NCBI GenBank assembly: GCA_023260815.1
Contig: JALQUE010000223.1
Location: 1-5,549, forward strand
Length of the DNA stretch: 5,549 nt
Direction of reading: 5' to 3'
Source of the DNA: Roseovarius sp.
Lineage (GTDB): Bacteria; Pseudomonadota; Alphaproteobacteria; Rhodobacterales; Rhodobacteraceae
The notes beneath the pieces are model-generated. The model did not search any database. It worked only from the letters and a program-made list of their open reading frames with translations, and had not been told where the DNA came from. Of this stretch, positions 1 through 4,779 are shown piece after piece. A program made the translations under genes and the position numbers. Within the stretch, counting starts at the first letter, position 1; the number at the start of each line of letters is the position of its first letter.

Positions 1-990
1 ATCCATTGCGGCCCCGAAGGCATCTATGTGTCTACCCTTGGCGGCGGCGGTAAGGACGGCACCGAGGGCCCTCCGGGCATCTTCATCATGGATTGCGAAA
101 CCTTCGATATCCTTGGCCGCTACGAGATGGACCGGGGCGCACAGGACAAGCAGTATGATTTCTGGTGGAACCTGCCGCGCAACTACATGGTGAGTTCCGA
201 ATGGGGTCTGCCGCCGCAATTCGAGAACGGCATCGTGCCCGAGGATCTGCTGTCCAACAAATACGGTCACAGCATCCATTTCTGGGACCTGCGGGCGCGC
301 AAGAACGTTCAGACCATCGATCTGGGCGAGAATCACCAGATGGCGCTGGAAATCCGCCCGGCGCATGACCCGGCCAAGGAGTACGGCTTTTGCGGGGTGG
401 TGGTGGACACGACCAACCTTGAAGGGTCGATCTGGACATGGTGGCGCAAGGAGGACGGCAGTTTCGAGGCCAAGAAAACCGTGACCATCCCGCCCCAACC
501 CGCCGCCGCCGACGATCTGCCGGACTTGCTGAAGGGGTTCGAGGCGGTGCCGCCGCTGGTCACCGATATCGACCTGAGCCTTGATGACAGGTTCCTGTAC
601 GTGGCCTGCTGGGGCACCGGCGAGATGCATCAATACGATGTCAGCGATCCGATGGCGCCCAAACTGGCCGGCAAGGTCGAGCTTGGCGGGATCGTCAAGG
701 GCACCAAGCATCCCAACGGCAAGGCGTTCGGCTATGGGCCGCAGATGGTCGAGATCAGCCGCGATGGCAAACGGGTCTATTGGACCAATTCGCTCTATTC
801 GACATGGGATGATCAGTTCTATCCCGGCGAGCGGGGGGCGGCGATGGTCAAGGCGGATGTGGGCGCCGATGGTGGCCTGACGCTGGACAAGGACTTCTGG
901 GTGGCGTTTCCCGAAGGCTACCGCGCACATCAGATCCGCCTTGAGGGCGGCGACTGTTCGACCGACAGCTTCTGCTACCCGTCCGTCTGA
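1..990 (+). CDS. mtoX: Methanethiol oxidase / SBP56 selenium-binding protein family, C-terminal part (5' end outside window)
   Basis: The frame is open from base 1 (first residues IHCGPEGIY) to the TGA at 988-990, giving 329 residues. SBP56 proteins are usually about 460 residues, so roughly the first 130, including any signal peptide, lie upstream. The GTG at 28 is internal to the conserved HCGPEGIY block and is not the start. Family hallmarks seen are YDFWWNLPRNYMVSSEWGLP (codons from 154), a block resembling human SELENBP1 'SLDDRFLY..W..G...QYD.SDP' near 575-650, GPQMVEIS.DGKR.Y.TNSLYS.WD.QFYP (from about 739), and the C-terminal AHQIR..GGDCSTD. Known for the family: bacterial MtoX is a copper-dependent, periplasmic enzyme converting methanethiol to formaldehyde, H2S and H2O2, and human SELENBP1 has the same activity. 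In roseobacters methanethiol would come from DMSP demethylation. The next gene follows within 24 bases, implying co-transcription. Family membership is near certain. The methanethiol substrate is inferred, because some SBP56 proteins are uncharacterised. Confidence 0.88.
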   Translation: MHCGPEGIYVSTLGGGGKDGTEGPPGIFIMDCETFDILGRYEMDRGAQDKQYDFWWNLPRNYMVSSEWGLPPQFENGIVPEDLLSNKYGHSIHFWDLRARKNVQTIDLGENHQMALEIRPAHDPAKEYGFCGVVVDTTNLEGSIWTWWRKEDGSFEAKKTVTIPPQPAAADDLPDLLKGFEAVPPLVTDIDLSLDDRFLYVACWGTGEMHQYDVSDPMAPKLAGKVELGGIVKGTKHPNGKAFGYGPQMVEISRDGKRVYWTNSLYSTWDDQFYPGERGAAMVKADVGADGGLTLDKDFWVAFPEGYRAHQIRLEGGDCSTDSFCYPSV

Positions 991-1014
991 CGCGTGGAGG
1001 ATGCAAGCACGACA

Positions 1015-1653
1015 ATGGCCCTTTGGTGGGCCGTTGTCGCCTCGGGGATATATCACGGGATCAATCCCGGCATGGGCTGGCCGCTGGCGGTGTCCGCCGC
1101 ACTGATGGAGCGCGGTGCGGGGGCGCTGTACAAGGCGCTGCTGGCGCTGGCGGCGGGGCACCTTCTGGCGATGGCGATGGTGCTGTTTCCGTTTTCGGTG
1201 ATGGTGACGCTGGTCGAATGGCAGCGCGAATTGCGCATCGGCGCGGCGGTGCTGGTGATCGGGTTGGGCGTCTACCTGCTGATCAACCGGAGGCATCCGA
1301 GGTTTATGGCGCGGGTGCCGCCCTCGCGATTGATGCTGTGGTCATTTCTGGCGGCGATGGCGCATGGTGCGGGGCTGATGCTGGTTCCGATCTATCTGGG
1401 CCTGTGCGATGCGGCGGCGCAAGATGCCGGACATGTCGCCGCCGCCCGCCTGATGGGCAGCGATGCGCTGCGCGCAGCGCTTGTGGCGGTGGCGCATACG
1501 CTGGCCATGGCCGCATCCGGCGGCGTGATCGCGGTGGGCGTCTACTATTGGCTGGGCCTGTCGTTTTTGAAGAAAAGCTGGTTCAACCTGGATGTTGTCT
1601 GGGCACTGAGCCTGATCGTGGTGGGGGCTGTCGCGCTGTTTGCCTCGCATTGA
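1015..1653 (+). CDS. Six-helix membrane protein with intramembrane histidines, possible transporter
   Basis: I do not recognise a named family with certainty. From the ATG the protein has 212 residues and about six hydrophobic segments: near residues 3-30, 40-67, 73-91, 106-130, 152-178 and 190-211. Four histidines sit in or beside helices: H14 (IYHGINPGMGW), H49 (AGHLLAMAM), H117 (MAHGAGLM) and H161 (AHTLAMAA). The H14/H117 and H49/H161 contexts resemble each other, suggesting two related three-helix halves. This architecture recalls NiCoT/UreH/LysE-like small transporters, whose first helix carries a His-x(n)-Pro motif. The gene begins 24 bases after the upstream SBP56 stop. Start choice is uncertain. 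GTG at 994 is in frame and adds seven residues but has no Shine-Dalgarno sequence. ATG at 1015 has GGAGG at 996-1000, though the 14-base spacing is long. Inference only: its position next to an MtoX-type gene fits copper or other metal supply, or movement of a sulfur compound. Confidence 0.82.
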   Translation: MALWWAVVASGIYHGINPGMGWPLAVSAALMERGAGALYKALLALAAGHLLAMAMVLFPFSVMVTLVEWQRELRIGAAVLVIGLGVYLLINRRHPRFMARVPPSRLMLWSFLAAMAHGAGLMLVPIYLGLCDAAAQDAGHVAAARLMGSDALRAALVAVAHTLAMAASGGVIAVGVYYWLGLSFLKKSWFNLDVVWALSLIVVGAVALFASH

Positions 1654-1705
1654 CGAGAGCCGGTGAAACGGGCAATCAGGCAGGGCAACCGCCAAAGGGG
1701 CTGAC

Positions 1706-2062
1706 ATGACCAAGCACCGCGTATTGACCGAATTCGGCATGGGCACATCCCTGCGCCGGCGCGATTACACGCAGGCCGCGACCCGCGCCGTGCAGGACGC
1801 GCTGTGGCGCAACTCGATCAACATGGCCGAGCTTTATGGCTTCGACAAATCCGCGATGATCATCGACGTGGACATCGCGGTGCAAGACCCTGATGCGGTT
1901 GATTGCGCGGCGGTGGCAAAGGTGTTTCCCTATGGCCAGATCAGCGTCCGGGCAGCCCATGGCGGGCTGGACATCCCACGCCCCGATGGCGACGGGAATC
2001 CGACGGTGATCGCCAATGCCGCGATCTCGGTGAGTTTCGACATGGAGCGCGCAGATGACTGA
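1706..2062 (+). CDS. Lin0512-family protein, copy A, degenerate N-terminal motif
   Basis: This 118-residue soluble protein has no visible signal peptide or membrane segment. It aligns without gaps over most of its length to the next gene product, at roughly a third identity by eye. Shared blocks are E.GMG near residue 9, DY..AA.RA, a VQ.P..D.AA.A stretch in the middle, and a P.G...VRA..GG segment. I assign the pair to the Lin0512 family (TIGR02058/Pfam PF09585), which has no known function and is described as having a perfectly conserved GxGxDxHG motif near the N-terminus. Here that motif reads GMGTSLRR at residues 11-18, so the D, H and final G are all replaced. The ATG has a good Shine-Dalgarno (AAAGGGG, 1694-1700, spacing 5). 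It starts 52 bases after the membrane protein stop and overlaps the next gene by 8 bases. It could be a structural partner of copy B rather than an active protein; that is inference. Confidence 0.85.
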   Translation: MTKHRVLTEFGMGTSLRRRDYTQAATRAVQDALWRNSINMAELYGFDKSAMIIDVDIAVQDPDAVDCAAVAKVFPYGQISVRAAHGGLDIPRPDGDGNPTVIANAAISVSFDMERADD

Positions 2063-2423
2063 ACGGCGGGTGATCATCGAAATGGGAATGGGCAACGATC
2101 TGCACGGAATGGACTATCAGAAGGCCGCCGCCCGCGCGATCGAGGATGCGATCCGGCATTCCACCCTGCCGATTTTCGAAACGACGGGGCTGAATCACGG
2201 CCAGATGCGGGTGCAGGTCACGGTAGGGGTGCAGAACCCCGAGAGGCTGGACACGGCAGCCTTGGCGCAGGGCTTGCCGCGTGGTCGGGCCGAGGTGCGC
2301 GCGGTCAAGGGTGGCCAGAACGTGACCAACCCCGAAACCGGCGAGACGCTTGTGATCGCCACAGCGGCAGTCGAGGCGTTTCTGCCGGAACAGATCGGGC
2401 GCTGGCGCCTGTCGGAAACCTGA
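2055..2423 (+). CDS. Lin0512-family protein, copy B, intact GxGxDxHG motif
   Basis: This 122-residue soluble protein is a paralogue of the preceding gene product. Residues 11-18 read GMGNDLHG, an exact match to the GxGxDxHG signature reported for the Lin0512 family (TIGR02058/PF09585). It is followed by MDYQKAAARAIEDAI, which corresponds to the DY..AA.RA block of copy A. Family function is unknown. The conserved Asp and His suggest a catalytic or metal-binding site, but that is inference. The ATG lies inside the last codons of copy A (8-base overlap, different frame), with GGAG at 2044-2047 seven bases upstream. The two are therefore almost certainly translationally coupled, as expected for subunits made in fixed ratio. 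The C-terminus (residues ~108-122) differs from copy A. This is the last gene of the first operon; a regulator gene with its own promoter follows. Confidence 0.87.
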   Translation: MTERRVIIEMGMGNDLHGMDYQKAAARAIEDAIRHSTLPIFETTGLNHGQMRVQVTVGVQNPERLDTAALAQGLPRGRAEVRAVKGGQNVTNPETGETLVIATAAVEAFLPEQIGRWRLSET

Positions 2424-2425
2424 CC

Positions 2426-2442
2426 GCAGCAACGCTTGCCGC
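2426..2442 (+). terminator. Short hairpin just after the Lin0512 pair, weak terminator candidate
   Basis: GCAGCAA (2426-2432) pairs with TTGCCGC (2436-2442) around a three-base loop, with one A/C mismatch. It starts two bases after the stop of the second Lin0512 gene. There is no T tract after it, so intrinsic termination would be weak at best. The right arm also contributes to the -35 box of the next promoter. It may be chance. Confidence 0.25.
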
Positions 2443-2464
2443 ACTGACGATCCGGTCATATGAT
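2436..2464 (+). promoter_or_regulatory. Sigma-70-type promoter for the GntR regulator gene
   Basis: The -35 candidate TTGCCG (2436-2441, 4 of 6 to TTGACA) and the -10 candidate TATGAT (2459-2464, 5 of 6 to TATAAT) are separated by exactly 17 bases. Transcription would begin near 2471, leaving a leader of about 20 bases before the regulator ATG at 2491. The match is by eye, but spacing and position are both ideal. Confidence 0.55.
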
Positions 2465-2471
2465 CTGACCA
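2454..2471. promoter_or_regulatory. Candidate operator dyad over the -10 box of the regulator gene
   Basis: GGTCATATGATCTGACC (2454-2470) is a dyad with perfect 5-base arms, GGTCA and TGACC, around a 7-base centre. The right part, read on the - strand from 2471 to 2461, is TGGTCAGATCA. This matches 9 of 11 bases of the E. coli FadR-type half-symmetric site TGGTCCGACCA as I recall it, and is itself an imperfect 11-base dyad. The site covers the -10 box of the promoter of an FCD-type GntR regulator. That is where such proteins commonly repress their own transcription. That this regulator binds here is inference. Confidence 0.45.
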
Positions 2472-2490
2472 GTTTGCTCAGGACAGCCCC

Positions 2491-3258
2491 ATGCCATTCG
2501 AAAGAGTCACGCCCGAAAAACTGTCGTCCGCCGTCACGCGGCAGATCGAAAAGCTGATCCTCCGAGGCATCCTGCGCCCCGGCGAGCGCCTGCCATCCGA
2601 GCGCGAACTGGCCGAGCGGCTTGGCGTGTCGCGCCCGTCCCTGCGCGAAGCGGTGGCCGAATTGCAGGACAAGGGGTTGCTGAGCACGCGCGCCGGTGCG
2701 GGTATCTTCGTGGCCGATGTTCTGGGCAGCGCGTTTTCCCCGGCGCTGATCCGGCTGTTTGCGGGCCATGACGAAGCGGTGTTCGATTACATCGCCTTTC
2801 GCCGCGACATGGAGGGGCTTGCGGCGGAACGGGCCGCACGGCTGGCATCGGACACCGATCTCAAGGTGATCCAGACCGTGTTCGAAAAAATGGAAATGGC
2901 GCATGACAAGCCAAACCCCAAGGACGAGGCCCGTCTGGATGCCGAGTTTCACATGGGCATCATCGAAGCCAGCCACAATGTGGTCATGCTGCATATGATG
3001 CGCTCGATGTATCAGCTCTTGCAGGAAGGCGTGTTCTACAACCGTCAGGTCATGTTCAAGCAGCGCACCACGCGCGGCGCGCTTCTGGATCAGCACCGTC
3101 AGATCAACACCGCATTGCAGGCGCGTGATGCCACCGGCGCCCGCGACGCGGTGATCGCGCATATGAATTATGTGGAAAAAGCGCTGGCCGATCAGCAAAA
3201 GGCCGAGCGCAACGAGGCGATCGCGCGTCAGCGGTTCGATCACGAAAAATCACGCTGA
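2491..3258 (+). CDS. GntR-family transcriptional regulator, FadR/FCD subfamily
   Basis: This 255-residue protein has the usual length for the subfamily. An N-terminal winged helix-turn-helix spans about residues 10-75, with the GntR signature LRPGERLPSERELAERLGVS followed by RPSLREAVAELQDKGLL and a wing ending GAGIFVAD. The rest is an all-helical FCD effector domain (about 95-235) containing the expected metal/ligand set: D150 and H154 (DAEFH), H202 (DQHRQI) and H224 (AHMNYV). FCD domains typically bind a small carboxylate through the coordinated metal, releasing the DNA. The ATG is preceded by AGGA (2480-2483) at 7 bases. The gene has its own promoter with an operator-like dyad over the -10 box. 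It lies between the MtoX-type operon and preTA, all co-directional, so its target could be itself plus either operon. Its overall look is near PdhR/LldR-type regulators, but the ligand cannot be read from sequence. Confidence 0.93.
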   Translation: MPFERVTPEKLSSAVTRQIEKLILRGILRPGERLPSERELAERLGVSRPSLREAVAELQDKGLLSTRAGAGIFVADVLGSAFSPALIRLFAGHDEAVFDYIAFRRDMEGLAAERAARLASDTDLKVIQTVFEKMEMAHDKPNPKDEARLDAEFHMGIIEASHNVVMLHMMRSMYQLLQEGVFYNRQVMFKQRTTRGALLDQHRQINTALQARDATGARDAVIAHMNYVEKALADQQKAERNEAIARQRFDHEKSR

Positions 3259-3264
3259 CGGTGT

Positions 3265-3280
3265 GTCGGGCGGCCCCGAC
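3265..3280 (+). terminator. GC hairpin after the regulator gene, weak terminator candidate
   Basis: GTCGGG (3265-3270) and CCCGAC (3275-3280) form a perfect 6-base stem with a CGGC loop, beginning 7 bases after the regulator stop. The following bases (TGCAAGCCCA) contain no T run, so it is not a canonical intrinsic terminator. It could still be a 3' end stabiliser or a Rho-dependent pause. Its placement right after the stop supports a transcript end here. Confidence 0.4.
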
Positions 3281-3327
3281 TGCAAGCCCATCCTCCGCGC
3301 AAGAGCTGTTTGAGATGGGTCAAGCCC

Positions 3328-3357
3328 TTGGAATCAAAGTGCCTTTTTCGCTATATT
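3328..3357 (+). promoter_or_regulatory. Promoter region of preTA
   Basis: TTGGAA (3328-3333) and TATATT (3352-3357) are separated by 18 bases, in the only AT-rich stretch of the window (about 3328-3390), upstream of preT. The predicted start near 3364 gives a leader of about 60 bases. Two possible binding dyads are nearby. CTTGGAATCAAAG (3327-3339, 5 of 6 pairs) overlaps the -35, and TTGA-N6-TCAA (3310-3323) lies just upstream. The rest of the 168-base gap (3259-3426) holds only the GC hairpin and the preT ribosome binding site. Confidence 0.45.
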
Positions 3358-3416
3358 TTTACCGTTTGATAAAAAAAGAAATCGTGGAATACTGAGGGCC
3401 ATACACACCAACATGT

Positions 3417-3421
3417 GGAGG
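3417..3421 (+). promoter_or_regulatory. Shine-Dalgarno that fixes a TTG start for preT
   Basis: GGAGG lies five bases before TTG at 3427. The alternative in-frame GTG at 3415 overlaps this site and has only ACACACCAACAT upstream, without any Shine-Dalgarno. The TTG is therefore the better start. Confidence 0.7.
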
Positions 3422-3426
3422 TTCCC

Positions 3427-4749
3427 TTGAGTGATACTTCGCTGACCCCCGGCATCGTCGCCGGCCGGCTGGACCCCAAGGCCTATGCCCGGAATTTCTC
3501 GGACCTGCATCCAAGGCTGGACGGGCACGAAGCACTGGTTGCGGCGGATCGCTGCTATTTCTGCCACGACGCGCCCTGCATCACCGCCTGCCCTACCGAG
3601 ATCGACATCCCGCTGTTCATCCGGCAGATCGCCACAGGCACCCCCGAGGCCGCGGCCGAAACGATCCTGAACCAGAATATCCTTGGCGGCATGTGCGCGC
3701 GCGTCTGTCCGACCGAAACGCTGTGTGAACAAGCCTGCGTGCGCGAAGCGGCCGAGGGCAAGCCTGTGCTGATCGGTCAGTTGCAGCGCTACGCGACCGA
3801 TACGTTGATGGAGGCGGGCACACATCCGTTCACGCGCGCAGCACCCACGGGCAAGCGGATTGCGGTGGTGGGCGCGGGGCCGGCAGGGCTGGCTTGTGCG
3901 CACCGGTTGGCGATGAAGGGCCATGATGTGACGATGTATGACGGGCGCGACAAGCCCGGCGGGCTGAATGAATACGGCATCGCCGCCTACAAGACGGTGG
4001 ACGGCTTCGCCGAGCGCGAGGTGGATTGGCTGCTGAAGATCGGCGGCATCACGATTGAGACCGATAAACGGCTGGGACGCGACATGACGCTGTCCGAGAT
4101 CAAGGGCGCGCATGACGCGGTGTTCCTCGGGATCGGACTGGGGGGCGTGAACGCGCTTGGACTGGAGGCTGAGGACAAGGCCGGGATCGCCGACGCGGTG
4201 GATTTCATCGCCGAGTTGCGACAGGCCAGCGATCTGGCCAGCCTGCCGGTGGGCCGCGACGTGGTGGTGATCGGCGGCGGCATGACGGCGGTGGATGCCG
4301 CCGTGCAGGCGAAACTGCTGGGCGCGCTGAACGTGAGCCTTGTCTATCGCCGGGGTCGCGACCGGATGAACGCCAGCCCCTATGAACAGGATCTGGCGGC
4401 CTCGAAAGGGGTGCGGATCATCACCAATGCGCAACCCGTGGCGATCCATGGCAATGGCGCGGTCCGCGAGATCGAGTTCGAATACACCGACAATGATCTG
4501 ACCCCGACGGGCCAGACTTTTCGATTGGCCGCCGATCAGGTGTTCAAGGCGATCGGTCAGGCGCTCGAGGGCGGTGAATTGCCCGATCTCGACGGTCGGA
4601 AGATCAAGGTCAGCGACACGGGCCGGACCAGTCTGGACAGGATCTGGGCCGGCGGCGATTGCGCGGCGGGCGGCGACGACCTGACCGTGACGGCGGTCGC
4701 GCAGGGCCGCGACGCCGCAGAAGACATTCACGCCAGCCTGATGGGCTGA
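3427..4749 (+). CDS. preT: NAD(P)H-dependent dihydropyrimidine dehydrogenase, PreT subunit
   Basis: This 440-residue flavoprotein (TTG start, read as Met) feeds electrons from NAD(P)H to PreA for reduction of uracil and thymine. The N-terminal domain has two Fe-S cysteine groups: C43, C46, C51, C55 (RCYFCHDAPCITACP) and C90, C94, C100, C104 (CARVCPTETLCEQAC). Q120 in IGQLQRYA lies 16 residues after C104, the same distance as the unusual glutamine cluster ligand Q156 after C140 in mammalian DPD. An FAD Rossmann motif follows (AVVGAGPAGLACA, about 146-158), then a nucleotide-binding motif (VVVIGGGMTAVDAA, about 279-292) and the C-terminal FAD contact GGD (409-411). The layout matches the N-terminal half of eukaryotic DPD and the GltD-like family. 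PreT in context is much more likely than the glutamate synthase small subunit, because preA follows after 30 bases. Whether NADH or NADPH is used cannot be told by eye. Confidence 0.95.
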   Translation: MSDTSLTPGIVAGRLDPKAYARNFSDLHPRLDGHEALVAADRCYFCHDAPCITACPTEIDIPLFIRQIATGTPEAAAETILNQNILGGMCARVCPTETLCEQACVREAAEGKPVLIGQLQRYATDTLMEAGTHPFTRAAPTGKRIAVVGAGPAGLACAHRLAMKGHDVTMYDGRDKPGGLNEYGIAAYKTVDGFAEREVDWLLKIGGITIETDKRLGRDMTLSEIKGAHDAVFLGIGLGGVNALGLEAEDKAGIADAVDFIAELRQASDLASLPVGRDVVVIGGGMTAVDAAVQAKLLGALNVSLVYRRGRDRMNASPYEQDLAASKGVRIITNAQPVAIHGNGAVREIEFEYTDNDLTPTGQTFRLAADQVFKAIGQALEGGELPDLDGRKIKVSDTGRTSLDRIWAGGDCAAGGDDLTVTAVAQGRDAAEDIHASLMG

Positions 4750-4779
4750 AACGCACCGGATCACAGGGAGATCAGCAAG

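Noticed and set aside
28..30. GTG at 28 as the start of the SBP56 gene
   Set aside because: The frame is open upstream to base 1 and encodes the conserved HCGPEGIY block immediately before it, so the gene simply enters the window from the left.
1023..1709. 228-residue open frame overlapping the membrane protein gene in another + frame
   Set aside because: Its composition is arginine- and glycine-rich shadow coding, with no recognisable domain. The alternative frame gives a coherent six-helix membrane protein.
2454..2470. Possible RutR box (TTGACCA-N2-TGGTCAA type) given the nearby pyrimidine genes
   Set aside because: The arms occur in the opposite order (GGTCA...TGACC rather than TGACC...GGTCA) and no RutR-type TetR regulator is present in the window.
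2305..3243. 312-residue open frame on the - strand over the GntR regulator
   Set aside because: It is a mirror of the regulator codons, with no domain recognised, and it runs across the regulator promoter.
3334..4764. 476-residue open frame on the - strand covering all of preT
   Set aside because: It is fully antisense to a gene with clear Fe-S, FAD and NAD motifs. Long antisense frames are expected at high GC, and the predicted protein is His/Arg-rich without any family pattern.
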